A DNA stretch of 44,919 nucleotides from DASSKW01 sp035701115 (GTDB taxonomy: Bacteria > Pseudomonadota > Gammaproteobacteria > Natronospirales > REEB76): assembly GCA_035701115.1 (NCBI GenBank), contig DASSOA010000066.1:1-44919 (forward strand), given 5' to 3'. The notes below the pieces were generated by a model. It did not search any database, had not been told where the DNA came from, and was given only the letters and a program-made list of their open reading frames with translations. Positions 1 through 7,909 of this stretch are shown here, piece after piece. The position numbers and the translations under genes were made by a program. Within the stretch, counting starts at the first letter, position 1. Each line of letters starts with the position of its first letter.

Positions 1-432
1 AATGTAATTGAGCACGCAGCACGCGCCGATGTTGGCGTGACTGGCCTATTCAAGCGGTGGAACGACCGTTGCGTGACTTACGCCGTCACCGATCGCGGCA
101 GTGGTTCGCAACCAGCGATTCCAGGGGAAATCGGTCCAGCGCCAGACGACAGGTCCGTTGAACTTCCAATGCTGCTGCTGACCGGCGTACCTGCCGGCCG
201 CCATGCATCTTGTTTCCATAGCCGCGCGAACCAGACCGCGGTGCTCGCCTGCCGGTTGCACCGCAGGTGAGTGAAGCGGTAGCCGGGAAAACCGGGAGGA
301 ATGTTGGCGGACAACGACGCTGAAAACGCACGTATCATATGGACTCTACCTGGTTCCATCGGCAGACAGGCGTGTGCGTTGGCCGGTATTGAATTCACTT
401 GCCATGGATTTAGAGGAGTCAATGAGCCGTTC
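1..432. other. Left edge, no gene recognised
   Basis: No supported gene. Overlapping open frames exist on both strands, for example minus 46-345 and plus 37-270. None shows a recognisable motif, a clear ribosome binding site or a conserved-looking composition. The tryptophan-rich minus frame ending at 46 could be the tail of an unknown small protein, but I cannot support a call. A GAGGAG at 412-417 lies just upstream of the hydrolase start. Confidence 0.4.
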
Positions 433-1053
433 ATGAAAAATGAATCCGCACTGACATTGCAAGGCCCCGCCGGGCTCCTTGAGGCAATTCTCGATCCGGT
501 TGCTTCGCCGCGTGCGGTGGCCGTGGTCTGTCATCCGCATCCGCTGTTCCAGGGCACCATGCATAACAAGGTTGCGTATATTCTGGCGCGCGCCTTCAAC
601 GATCTGGGCGCGGTCAGCATGCGGTTCAATTTTCGGGGCGTCGGCCGCAGCGAAGGCGAGTATTCCGGCGGCATCGGCGAGACCGACGATGCGCTGGCGG
701 CGATGGACTGGCTGAGCGCGAAACACCCCGGCCTGCCCTTGTGGCTCGGCGGCTTTTCATTCGGTGCCTATGTTGCCTTGCGCGCCCAGAGCCGGCGCCC
801 GGTGGAACGTCTGGTGACTGTTGCCCCGGCGGTCGAACGCTTCGATGCCACAACTATAGAACTGCCACGAATGCCCTGGCTGCTGGTGCAGGGCGATGCC
901 GATGAGGTGGTATCCCCGCAAGCGGTGCTTGACTGGGCCGGCAGCCTCGCGGTACCGCCCCGGCTGGAACTGCTGAAAGGGGCCGGGCACTTCTTTCACG
1001 GGCGCCTCAACGAGCTGCGACAAACGGTGGTAAACGCGTTTACCGGCGGCTGA
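433..1053 (+). CDS. Alpha/beta hydrolase (COG2945-like)
   Basis: A 206-residue serine hydrolase of the alpha/beta fold, probably cytoplasmic because no signal peptide is visible. The sequence opens with a CHPHPLFQGTMHNK segment typical of the COG2945 group. It continues with FNFRGVGRSEG, the nucleophile elbow GFSFG (Ser109), an acid in GDADEVV (about Asp157) and the catalytic histidine in GAGHF (His186), so the triad is complete. Substrate is unknown; members of this group are generally annotated as predicted esterases or hydrolases. The reading frame stays open upstream to 301, but those residues do not look like family sequence, so ATG 433 is preferred, although its GAGGAG sits rather far away (about 15 nt). 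The gene stands alone, 75 nt ahead of an outer-membrane protein gene. Confidence 0.85.
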   Translation: MKNESALTLQGPAGLLEAILDPVASPRAVAVVCHPHPLFQGTMHNKVAYILARAFNDLGAVSMRFNFRGVGRSEGEYSGGIGETDDALAAMDWLSAKHPGLPLWLGGFSFGAYVALRAQSRRPVERLVTVAPAVERFDATTIELPRMPWLLVQGDADEVVSPQAVLDWAGSLAVPPRLELLKGAGHFFHGRLNELRQTVVNAFTGG

Positions 1054-1128
1054 TACGCCCGAGCGGGCTTCTGATAGACTTTTGCTACGGTCTCGCCCTT
1101 TATTAACAACTACTTGGGAGTACATCAC

Positions 1129-1839
1129 ATGCGCCGCCTTGCCGCTGCGATCCTGTCGCTGTTTTTTGTCTCCAGTGCTTTTGCAACCAACGACATCAAT
1201 ATCCAGCAACTCGCCCAGCAGGAATTCAGTGACCTGTCACAGGATATGGGCGCGGTGCTGAGTTACAAACCTTTGCAGGGAGCAGCGCCGGAGGGCATTA
1301 CGGGATTCGATATCAGCGTGAACGGGGGCTGGACCAAGGTCGCGCATCCGAGCGCGTGGAATGCCGCGACCAACAGCACCGACATCACGGGTGTACCGTT
1401 CGCGGATGTCCGTGTGTCCAAAGGCCTGCCGTTCGGGATTGATCTTGGCGGCGAGTACAGCGCGGTGCCCGGTTCGAACATCAAGTTGTACGGCGTTGAA
1501 GGCCGCTACGCGATTCTCGAAGGCGGCGTCGCCGAACCCGCGATCGGCATTCGCGCTGCGTTCACTCACGTTACCGGCGTGGACAATCTTTCGTTCAACA
1601 CCAAAAGCCTCGGCCTGTCGATCTCGAAAGGGTTCGGACCGTTCACGCCCTATGCCGGTGTCGGTGAAGTCTGGACCAGCAGCACGCCGGACGCTTCGAC
1701 GGGATTGCAGAGCGTGAGCTTTAACAGCGGCGAAGTCTTTGTCGGCGCGCAGTTGAATTTCGGAGTTCATCTGGCGCTTGAAGCAAGCCGCCTTTCGGGT
1801 AACACCACATACAGTCTGAAGTTCGGTTTCGGGTTCTGA
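1129..1839 (+). CDS. Small outer-membrane beta-barrel protein
   Basis: A 236-residue exported protein. Residues 1-19 form a signal peptide ending in SSAFA. The mature part alternates polar and hydrophobic residues in many short strands rich in Gly, Ser, Thr and Asn, and the chain ends in ...YSLKFGFGF. A terminal Phe is the usual recognition signal for BAM-mediated insertion into the outer membrane. The size suggests a barrel of about 8-10 strands, OmpW/OmpX-like in shape only. I do not recognise a specific family and propose no ligand. ATG 1129 is preceded by GGAG at 1117-1120; an in-frame GTG 15 nt further upstream is less likely. A strong hairpin follows the stop codon. Confidence 0.75.
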   Translation: MRRLAAAILSLFFVSSAFATNDINIQQLAQQEFSDLSQDMGAVLSYKPLQGAAPEGITGFDISVNGGWTKVAHPSAWNAATNSTDITGVPFADVRVSKGLPFGIDLGGEYSAVPGSNIKLYGVEGRYAILEGGVAEPAIGIRAAFTHVTGVDNLSFNTKSLGLSISKGFGPFTPYAGVGEVWTSSTPDASTGLQSVSFNSGEVFVGAQLNFGVHLALEASRLSGNTTYSLKFGFGF

Positions 1840-1850
1840 TTCACGCATGC

Positions 1851-1886
1851 GCCGCCGTGTTCCGCCATCGCGCGGAACGCGGCGGC
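1851..1886 (+). terminator. Hairpin downstream of the outer-membrane protein gene
   Basis: A 15-bp stem (1851-1865 with 1872-1886, one G-T wobble) closes a 6-nt loop, starting 11 nt after the stop codon. No T-run follows. It may act as a weak or Rho-assisted terminator or as an mRNA 3' end stabiliser. Confidence 0.5.
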
Positions 1887-1944
1887 AGCTCGCCGGTCAT
1901 AACCGGTGACTGACCGTTGATACATTCCTGCCAGGTCCCTGCCC

Positions 1945-2403
1945 ATGTTTGCCTCATTAGTCGATTTTCTCGAGCGTAATTTCACAAGCGGACCTGCCGC
2001 GGCCGTGCAGAGTCCGGACACCGACACGCGCCTCGCTGTGGCGGCGCTGTGTGTCGAGATGGCGCGCGCCGATTTCGACGAGCAACCCGAAGAACTGGAG
2101 CGGGCCGGGCGGCTGCTTGCCGAGCGTTTCAACCTCGATCGGGCTGAAGCACAGGCATTGCTGCAGGCAGGACGCTCACAGGCGGATCAGGCCGTTTCGC
2201 TGTACCGCTTTACCCGCCCGCTGAACCAGACACTGGACATGCCGGGAAAAATCGCGTTGATCGAAATGCTGTGGCATGTGGCCCTGGAAGACGGGAAGCT
2301 GGACAAGTATGAGGACGCGCTGATGCACAAACTGGCGGATCTGCTGTATGTGCCGCTGGCAGATTTGATGTTGGCCAAGGAACGGATTTTGAACGGAAAG
2401 TAA
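1945..2403 (+). CDS. TerB-like family protein
   Basis: A 152-residue, all-helical acidic protein of the TerB-like superfamily. The diagnostic pattern is an early helix with LAVAALCVEMARADFD and a second half with ALIEMLWHVALEDGKLDKYEDALMHKLADLL, where acidic residues follow each A(L/R)DG-type turn, as in metal-binding TerB folds. Such stand-alone proteins are widespread in proteobacteria. A role in tellurite resistance is not implied, because no other ter genes are present. The start is ATG 1945. The gene is convergent with the HU-family gene, and two hairpins lie between them. Function unknown. Confidence 0.75.
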   Translation: MFASLVDFLERNFTSGPAAAVQSPDTDTRLAVAALCVEMARADFDEQPEELERAGRLLAERFNLDRAEAQALLQAGRSQADQAVSLYRFTRPLNQTLDMPGKIALIEMLWHVALEDGKLDKYEDALMHKLADLLYVPLADLMLAKERILNGK

Positions 2404-2454
2404 TTCATCCCGCCGGCGTTGCGCCGGTGCGTGATCCTGTGCCTTCAAGAACCG

Positions 2455-2488
2455 CAGTCCGGAGCCGCGATTTCACGGCTCCGGACTG
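2455..2488 (-). terminator. Terminator hairpin between convergent TerB-like and HU-like genes
   Basis: A perfect 13-bp stem, CAGTCCGGAGCCG at 2455-2467 with CGGCTCCGGACTG at 2476-2488, with an 8-nt loop. It starts 7 nt past the stop of the HU-like gene and lacks a clear T-run. A second small hairpin (2413-2418 with 2422-2427) follows the TerB-like gene, so the pair may serve both directions. Confidence 0.6.
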
Positions 2489-2494
2489 AATGGC

Positions 2495-2902
2495 TTATTT
2501 CACCATGTCCTTGAGGGCCTTGAGGGCCTGGATCTTGACCACATTGCGGGCCGGCTTGGCCTTGAACATCGTCTTCTCGCCCGTGAACGGATTGATGCCT
2601 TCACGTGCCTTGGTGGCCGGCTTGCGCACCACGCGGATCTTCATCAGCCCCGGCACCACGTAGGTACCCGGACCTTTCTTGCCAACGCTCTTGCCGATCA
2701 GACCGGCCAGTTCGCTGAACAGGCCCGAGACCTGCTTGCGGCTCAAACCGGTGGTGGCAGCGAGATAGGCGTAGGTTTCCGACTTCGTCATCGGTTTGTC
2801 AGACGAGATCGCCGGTGCTTTGGTCGCTTTGGCGACAACTTTTGGCTTGGCAGCTTTGGCCTTGGATTTAGCCTTGCTGGCAGCCTTCTTTTTTGCAGCC
2901 AT
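2495..2902 (-). CDS. HU/IHF-family DNA-binding protein with lysine-rich tail
   Basis: A 135-residue histone-like protein. Residues 1 to about 36 are a low-complexity tail of Ala, Lys, Ser and Pro (AAKKKAASKAKSKAKAAK...), resembling histone H1 C-terminal chemistry. The remaining ~95 residues are an HU/IHF domain, seen in TKSETYAYLAATTGLSRKQVSGLFSELAGLI, the beta-arm motif GINPFTGEK and the closing PARNVVKIQALKALKDMV. It should coat or bend DNA in the nucleoid; the tail would add nonspecific DNA affinity. Lysine-tailed HU variants are known in several bacterial groups. A good ribosome binding site (AGGAGA on the minus strand, about 2903-2912) precedes ATG. The gene lies downstream of yggU, separated by inverted repeats, so it may have its own promoter. 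Confidence 0.9.
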   Translation of the reverse strand: MAAKKKAASKAKSKAKAAKPKVVAKATKAPAISSDKPMTKSETYAYLAATTGLSRKQVSGLFSELAGLIGKSVGKKGPGTYVVPGLMKIRVVRKPATKAREGINPFTGEKTMFKAKPARNVVKIQALKALKDMVK

Positions 2903-2958
2903 TTAGGTCTCCTTTGGATGGCGATGCAGAATACACGCCGCGAAATCTAGCACACGCA

Positions 2959-2983
2959 GCGTAAAAGTGTGAGGGTTTTACGC
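2959..2983. repeat. Inverted repeats upstream of the HU-like gene, possible terminator
   Basis: GCGTAAAA at 2959-2966 and TTTTACGC at 2976-2983 form a perfect 8-bp stem with a 9-nt loop. Immediately adjacent, at about 2985-3002, an A6-CCCGTG-T6 block forms a second A/T hairpin. On the minus strand these follow the yggU stop and precede the HU-like gene, so they could end the yggS-proC-yggT-yggU transcript or act as an operator. Which role applies is not resolvable by eye. Confidence 0.4.
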
Positions 2984-3022
2984 TAAAAAACCCGTGTTTT
3001 TTGCATTATCGGCATTCCCGGA

Positions 3023-3313
3023 TCAGTGCCCGAGCAAGACTTCCGGTAGACGCCTGGCGCCGATGACGGCAACGGTTTTGCGACGGCTTGCGGCACCGCG
3101 CACGATCTCGACCCGCGACATGGCCGTGCCAAGTTGGTCGGCGAGAAATTTCCTCAGACTTTCGTTGGCGCGGCCGTCAGTCGCCGGCGCATTCACGCGC
3201 ACGCGCAGTTCGTCATTCACAAGGCCGGTCACTTCAGTGCTGCGGGCGCCGGGCTGCACTCGAACCTTGAGGAGCAGAACCTCGCCGTCGCGACGGTAGA
3301 AACGCTCCGGCAT
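3023..3313 (-). CDS. yggU: DUF167 / UPF0235 protein YggU
   Basis: A 96-residue cytoplasmic protein of the DUF167 (YggU) family, molecular function unknown. Family hallmarks are the basic beta-strand segment LLLKVRVQPGARSTEV, the conserved V(N)APATDGRANESLRKFLADQLG and the final VEIVRGAASRRKTVAV. The length matches the family. ATG 3313 lies 5 nt after the yggT stop, so the two are surely co-transcribed. The order yggS-proC-yggT-yggU is a widely conserved gammaproteobacterial operon. Confidence 0.92.
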   Translation of the reverse strand: MPERFYRRDGEVLLLKVRVQPGARSTEVTGLVNDELRVRVNAPATDGRANESLRKFLADQLGTAMSRVEIVRGAASRRKTVAVIGARRLPEVLLGH

Positions 3314-3317
3314 GGGT

Positions 3318-3881
3318 TCAGGTCAAGGGCCAGCCCAGCGGCAGCAGGATGTTGATCACTTGAAGCAGGAGCAGTACGACCAACGGCGAGAAGTCGAGGC
3401 CGCCAAGCGGCGGGATCACGCGTCTGACGGGGCGCAGCAGCGGCGCATTGATTTGCGCGAGCATGCGGCCGATCGGGTTGTAATGGCCCTGGCCGGTCCA
3501 GCTCAGGATGGCTTCGAGCAGGATGCTGAAGAAGTACAGGTTCACAACGATGAAAACGAGCTTGAGCACCGTCCACAGTGCGACCGCCGCGATGCTTGCT
3601 GAAATACCGGCGATCCAGAGCGCCAGCACGACATTGATCAACTGGACGCAGGCAGCGAGCAACAGCGCGGCAAAGTCGATGCCATGCCAGCCCGGGATCA
3701 CACGGCGCAGTTGCCGCAACGGCACGTTGGTGATTTTCACCACCGCCTGACTCAGCGGATTGTAGAAATCCGCCCGCATCCACTGCAGCAGGACCCGGAG
3801 CAGGATCGCCGCCGTGTACAGTCCGAGCAGCGTGTTGATGACGAATATCAGCGCCTGTGTGCCGCGGTCAATGCCTATCAT
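3318..3881 (-). CDS. yggT: YggT family membrane protein
   Basis: A 187-residue integral inner-membrane protein with duplicated YGGT domains. Each half has a hydrophobic helix followed by the signature seen as LLQWMRADFYNPLSQAVVKITNVPLRQLRRVIP in repeat 1 and AILSWTGQGHYNPIGRMLAQINAPLLRPVRRVIPPLGGLD in repeat 2. About four membrane segments are expected. Family members have been linked to osmotic tolerance, cell-envelope traits and cell division or organellar division in different lineages; the biochemical role is not settled. The ATG overlaps the proC stop as ATGA (3878-3881), giving translational coupling. The start is therefore secure. Confidence 0.92.
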   Translation of the reverse strand: MIGIDRGTQALIFVINTLLGLYTAAILLRVLLQWMRADFYNPLSQAVVKITNVPLRQLRRVIPGWHGIDFAALLLAACVQLINVVLALWIAGISASIAAVALWTVLKLVFIVVNLYFFSILLEAILSWTGQGHYNPIGRMLAQINAPLLRPVRRVIPPLGGLDFSPLVVLLLLQVINILLPLGWPLT

Positions 3882-4714
3882 TTCGATTCCTTGCCGAACT
3901 GGTGTGACAATTCCGCACCGCGATCGCGCGCTGCGGTCAAGGCGCGCAGGAATATGCTGTCGAGCCCGCCTTCCTGCAAGACTTTGAGCGCGGCGGCGGT
4001 TGTGCCGCCGGGCGATGTCACCTGTTGTCTGAGTGTTGCCGCATCAACGTCACTGGCTGACGCCATCTGCGCGGCACCCAATGCCGTCTGCAGCACCAGC
4101 TTGCGGGCCACGCTAACGGGCAGCGCCAATGCTTTCGCCGCGGCTTCCATGACTTCCATCACCAGAAAGAAATACGCGGGGCCACTCCCGGACACCGCGG
4201 TCACGGCGTCCATCAGTTGTTCATCGTCCAGCCACAGGGCGATGCCGACGGCCTCCATCAGCGTTGCAGCGAGTTGACGCTGGCGGGTGCTGACAAACGC
4301 ATTTGCATAGAGCGCGCTGGCGCCAAAGCCCACCAGCGCCGGCGTGTTGGGCATGACGCGGACGATGGCCGCGTCATAGGCCAGCCAGCGGCGAATGTCC
4401 GGCTCCGCGATGCCTGCTGCAATGGACATGACAAGCGGTCTGGACACAGCGAGCCGGTCGGCGACAGCGCGCGCGGCCTCGCGGAATACCTGCGGCTTGA
4501 CCGCAAAAATAACCACATCGGCGTCGTGAACCGCGGTGGCATTGTCAGCCGACACCGCGACCGAGTATTTCTCCGCCAAGGTTGTGCGTTGCACCTCGCT
4601 TGGATCCGCCACGCAAATCTGTCCGGGACCATACCCGTGCTGCAGCATGCCGCCGATGAGACTCCGCGCCATGTTGCCGCCGCCGAGAAACGCAATCCGT
4701 GATTGTCCTGACAC
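3878..4714 (-). CDS. proC: Pyrroline-5-carboxylate reductase
   Basis: Catalyses the NAD(P)H-dependent reduction of 1-pyrroline-5-carboxylate to proline, the last step of proline synthesis, in the cytoplasm. The N-terminal dinucleotide fold is SRIAFLGGGNMARSLIGG. The middle carries VIFAVKPQVF and RVMPNTPALVGFGASAL, and the C-terminal helical domain has the family signature DAVTAVSGSGPAYFFLVMEVM followed by SPGGTTAAALKVL. At 278 residues it is full length. A longer frame opens at TTG 4732, but GTG 4714 is better placed, with GGAG ending 6 nt before it and the protein then starting MSGQSRIAF. It sits between yggS and yggT in the usual operon. Confidence 0.96.
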   Translation of the reverse strand: MSGQSRIAFLGGGNMARSLIGGMLQHGYGPGQICVADPSEVQRTTLAEKYSVAVSADNATAVHDADVVIFAVKPQVFREAARAVADRLAVSRPLVMSIAAGIAEPDIRRWLAYDAAIVRVMPNTPALVGFGASALYANAFVSTRQRQLAATLMEAVGIALWLDDEQLMDAVTAVSGSGPAYFFLVMEVMEAAAKALALPVSVARKLVLQTALGAAQMASASDVDAATLRQQVTSPGGTTAAALKVLQEGGLDSIFLRALTAARDRGAELSHQFGKESK

Positions 4715-4762
4715 CCGAGACTCCGAAATCAACGTTGGTTGCTTGAACTAAGGATACCGGCT

Positions 4763-5458
4763 TCAGCGTGATCTGGCAGCGCGCGGGCCGAAGATCGCGG
4801 TGCCGATGCGTACCATGGTCGCGCCTTCTGCGATGGCGGCTTCCAGGTCGTCGCTCATGCCCATCGAAAGCGTGTCCAGTGCGTGTCCCGCGGCACACAG
4901 GCGGTCATGCAATTCACGCAATTGCCGGAATGGCAGCCGTTGCGCGTTGCCATCGCTGGCCGGTGCGGGAATGGTCATCAGACCACGCAAGCGCAGCCGC
5001 GGCAAGGTCGCAATGCTTGCGGCCAGCGCCGGCACATCGGCCGGCAGTGCGCCGTGTTTGGACGGTTCGTCGGACAGACGCACTTCAATGCAGACATTGA
5101 GCGGGGGCAGGTCCGCCGGGCGTTGCTCCGACAGACGCCGCGCGATGCGTTCGCGGTCCACGGTCTGGACCCAGGCGAAATTCTCGGCCACGGACCGCGT
5201 CTTGTTGGCCTGCAGGGCACCAATGAAATGCCACACCACGTTGCGGTTCCGGAACGCGGGCATTTTTTCGAGTGCCTCCTGAAGATAGTTTTCTCCAAAC
5301 GCGGACTGACCGGCCTCCAGCGCCGCCGAAATCCGCGGTGCCGGCTGTCCCTTGCTCACGGCCAGCAGGGTGATTTCATCGGGATTGCGCCCGCACGCAC
5401 GCGCGGCCGACCCGATACGCTCGCGCACCAGGGCGATGTTACGGGCCACGTCGGACAT
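4763..5458 (-). CDS. yggS: PLP homeostasis protein YggS (PLPBP family)
   Basis: A 231-residue single-domain TIM-barrel protein that binds pyridoxal 5'-phosphate and keeps vitamin B6 and amino/keto acid pools balanced; no enzymatic reaction is established. The PLP lysine lies in LLAVSKGQP (Lys36). Other family landmarks are FGENYLQEALEK, VVWHFIGALQANKTR, LRGLMTIPAP, LSMGMSDDLEAAIAEGATMVRIGTAIFGPR, the last being the phosphate-binding C-terminal signature. It is the first gene of the minus-strand yggS-proC-yggT-yggU operon and is transcribed divergently from pilT, as in Pseudomonas. The start ATG has AGGAAT just upstream. Confidence 0.95.
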   Translation of the reverse strand: MSDVARNIALVRERIGSAARACGRNPDEITLLAVSKGQPAPRISAALEAGQSAFGENYLQEALEKMPAFRNRNVVWHFIGALQANKTRSVAENFAWVQTVDRERIARRLSEQRPADLPPLNVCIEVRLSDEPSKHGALPADVPALAASIATLPRLRLRGLMTIPAPASDGNAQRLPFRQLRELHDRLCAAGHALDTLSMGMSDDLEAAIAEGATMVRIGTAIFGPRAARSR

Positions 5459-5499
5459 GGGGCATTCCTATATGATGGGGTGGAGTCGAGGGCGGAGTG

Positions 5500-5535
5500 C
5501 CGCGGGATTTGCCCGCGGGCCGGCTTCGCTATACT
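5500..5535 (+). promoter_or_regulatory. Possible pilT promoter with overlapping inverted repeat
   Basis: TATACT at 5530-5535 resembles a sigma70 -10 box. A partial -35 (TTGCCC, 5509-5514) precedes it with a short 15-bp spacer. A perfect inverted repeat, CCGCGGG 5500-5506 and CCCGCGG 5512-5518, covers the -35 region and could be an operator or a chance GC palindrome. It lies about 95 nt before pilT in the divergent region with yggS. Confidence 0.3.
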
Positions 5536-5629
5536 TTAACGCATCGCGCTATCGGGACCGCCGGTCCTGCGCCGCAAACCGGAGAGCTTGCGGCGACCCG
5601 TTTCTTGAAACGACGTCCAGGGGAGAATC

Positions 5630-6673
5630 ATGGCTGTCGACATTGCCCAGCTGCTTGCCTTCGGCGTAAAGAACAAGGCATCCGACCTGCACCTGTCAGC
5701 GGGGGTGCCGCCCATGATTCGTGTGGATGGCGACATGCGCCGCATCAACATGCCGCCACTGGAGCACAAGGACGTACACGATATGGTGTATGACATCATG
5801 AACGACAAGCAGCGCAAGGACTATGAAGAATTCCTTGAGTGCGACTTTTCGTTCGAGATACCCAATCTGGCGCGATTCCGCGTCAACGCATTCAACCAGA
5901 ACCGCGGTGCAGGCGCGGTGTTCCGCACCATTCCCACCAAGATCCTGACCCTAGAGGAACTGAATGCGCCGAAGATATTCCAGGATATCGCCGAAAACCC
6001 GCGCGGTATCGTGCTGGTGACCGGTCCGACCGGTTCCGGCAAGTCCACCACGCTGGCGGCGATGATCAATTACATCAACGAAACCGAGTTCGGCCACATC
6101 CTCACCATTGAAGACCCCATCGAGTTCGTGCACGAGTCCAAGAAGTGCCTGATCAACCAGCGCGAGGTGCATCGCGACACGCTCGGGTTCAATGAGGCAC
6201 TGCGCTCGGCACTGCGCGAAGACCCGGACTGCATTCTGGTCGGCGAAATGCGCGACCTTGAAACCATCCGGCTCGCGCTGTCTGGCGCCGAAACCGGACA
6301 CCTGGTGTTCGGGACCCTGCATACCAGTTCGGCGGCCAAGACCATCGACCGTATCGTCGACGTGTTTCCGGCCGCGGAAAAAGACATGGTGCGCGCGATG
6401 CTTTCGGAATCCCTGCGTGCAGTCATTTCGCAGACCCTGTGCAAGAAAGTCGGCGGCGGACGTGTTGCGGCGCACGAAATCATGATCGGCACCCCCGCAA
6501 TCCGGAATCTGATCCGCGAAGGCAAGATCGCCCAGATGTATTCCGCAATCCAGACCGGACAGGCGACCGGCATGCAGACGCTCGATCAGAATCTGCAGGA
6601 CATGCTGCGCAAGGGACTGATTACCAAGGACGAGGCACGGTCCAAGGCTGCCAACAAGGACACCTTTGCGTGA
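5630..6673 (+). CDS. pilT: Type IV pilus retraction ATPase PilT
   Basis: A hexameric cytoplasmic motor that depolymerises type IV pili, powering twitching motility and DNA uptake. The 347 residues match the normal PilT length. The PAS-like N-terminal domain begins MAVDIAQLLAFGVKNKASDLHLSAG. The RecA-like domain carries Walker A GPTGSGKST (Lys138), an Asp box TIEDPIEFVH, Walker B ILVGEMRDLETIRLA and a His box HLVFGTLHTSSA. The C-terminal helix has AIRNLIREGKIAQMYS, the PilT-specific motif required for retraction. GGGGAG lies just before ATG 5630. It is followed after 13 nt by pilU and then by a third paralogue, so it heads a three-motor operon. Confidence 0.97.
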   Translation: MAVDIAQLLAFGVKNKASDLHLSAGVPPMIRVDGDMRRINMPPLEHKDVHDMVYDIMNDKQRKDYEEFLECDFSFEIPNLARFRVNAFNQNRGAGAVFRTIPTKILTLEELNAPKIFQDIAENPRGIVLVTGPTGSGKSTTLAAMINYINETEFGHILTIEDPIEFVHESKKCLINQREVHRDTLGFNEALRSALREDPDCILVGEMRDLETIRLALSGAETGHLVFGTLHTSSAAKTIDRIVDVFPAAEKDMVRAMLSESLRAVISQTLCKKVGGGRVAAHEIMIGTPAIRNLIREGKIAQMYSAIQTGQATGMQTLDQNLQDMLRKGLITKDEARSKAANKDTFA

Positions 6674-6686
6674 CCTGGAGTAAGTG

Positions 6687-7844
6687 ATGGAAAAAGATCA
6701 GGCAATCAAATTCATGCAGGATCTGTTGCGGGCGATGGTTGCCCGCAAGGGTTCCGACCTGTTTATCACAGCCGGGTTCCCGCCGGCCATGAAAGTGGAC
6801 GGCCAGATCACCCCGGCCACCGACAAGCCGCTCAGTCCGGAACAGAGCGCGCTGCTGGTGCGCGCCATCATGAACGATCGCCAGAGCAAGGAGTTTGACG
6901 CGACCAAGGAATGCAACTTTGCGATCAGCCCGCCGGGCATCGGCCGTTTCCGCGTCAATGCATTCGTGCAGCAGGGCCGTGCCGGTGCGGTGTTACGTAC
7001 CATCACGACCGAGATTCCCGATTTCGACAAACTTGGCCTGCCGCCGATCCTGAAAGAAGTGGTGATGAGCAAGCGCGGCCTGGTGATTTTCGTGGGCGGC
7101 ACCGGTTCGGGCAAATCCACGTCGCTGGCGGCGATGATCGGTTACCGCAACAAGAACTCGAAAGGTCACATCATTACCATTGAAGACCCGGTTGAGTATG
7201 TGCATCCGCATCAGGGCTGCGTCGTCATGCAGCGCGAGGTGGGAGTGGACACGGACTCGTGGGAAGCGGCACTGAAGAACACCTTGCGTCAGGCGCCCGA
7301 CGTGATTCTGATCGGCGAAATCCGTGACCGCGAAACCATGGAGCACGCGGTGCAGTTCGCCGAAACCGGACACCTGTGTCTGTCAACGCTGCACGCCAAC
7401 AGCGCGAACCAGGCGCTGGACCGCATTGTCAACCTGTTTCCGGAAGAGCGCCGTCAGCAGCTGCTGATGGATCTGTCACTCAACATCCGGGGCATCATTT
7501 CGCAACGCCTGATCAAGAAACCGGATGGCGCAGGCCGGGTCGCGGCACTCGAGATCATGCTCAATTCTCCGTTGATTTCGGACCTGATCTTCAAGGGGGA
7601 GGTGGCGCAGATCAAGGAAATCATGGCCAAGTCTACCCAGTTGGGCATGCAGACATTCGATCAGGCGCTGTTCAATCTCTACGAAGCCGGCCAGATCGGT
7701 TACGAAGAAGCCATCCGCAACGCGGATTCGCAGAACGAACTGCGTCTGCGCATCAAGCTGGAAAGCAAGCGTGACAAGAAGGACGTTCACGAAGGCTCCG
7801 ACGGCTTGCAGCTTATCGACACCGGTCAGGGCAAGAAATTCTGA
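6687..7844 (+). CDS. pilU: PilT-dependent retraction ATPase PilU
   Basis: A 385-residue GspE-superfamily ATPase paralogous to PilT that assists retraction and usually needs PilT to act. Walker A is GGTGSGKST (Lys143), the Asp box TIEDPVEYVH, Walker B LIGEIRDRETMEHA and the His box HLCLSTLHANSA. The PilT AIRNLIRE motif is replaced by SPLISDLIFKGEVAQIKEIM, which identifies the PilU branch. A charged C-terminal extension of about 35 residues after EEAIRNADSQNELRLRIKLE is also usual for PilU. ATG 6687 is chosen over the in-frame GTG 3 nt upstream because GGAG (6677-6680) lies 6 nt from it. It is co-transcribed with pilT. Confidence 0.94.
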   Translation: MEKDQAIKFMQDLLRAMVARKGSDLFITAGFPPAMKVDGQITPATDKPLSPEQSALLVRAIMNDRQSKEFDATKECNFAISPPGIGRFRVNAFVQQGRAGAVLRTITTEIPDFDKLGLPPILKEVVMSKRGLVIFVGGTGSGKSTSLAAMIGYRNKNSKGHIITIEDPVEYVHPHQGCVVMQREVGVDTDSWEAALKNTLRQAPDVILIGEIRDRETMEHAVQFAETGHLCLSTLHANSANQALDRIVNLFPEERRQQLLMDLSLNIRGIISQRLIKKPDGAGRVAALEIMLNSPLISDLIFKGEVAQIKEIMAKSTQLGMQTFDQALFNLYEAGQIGYEEAIRNADSQNELRLRIKLESKRDKKDVHEGSDGLQLIDTGQGKKF

Positions 7845-7909
7845 ATTCAAAACCAGCCTTTCAGGCATCATTCAACTCTGTCTGAGCAACCACCCGACAT
7901 GGAATCGGC

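Noticed and set aside
1057..1068. Small GCCC-GGGC palindrome after the hydrolase gene
   Set aside because: A 4-bp stem without a T-run is too weak to call a terminator.
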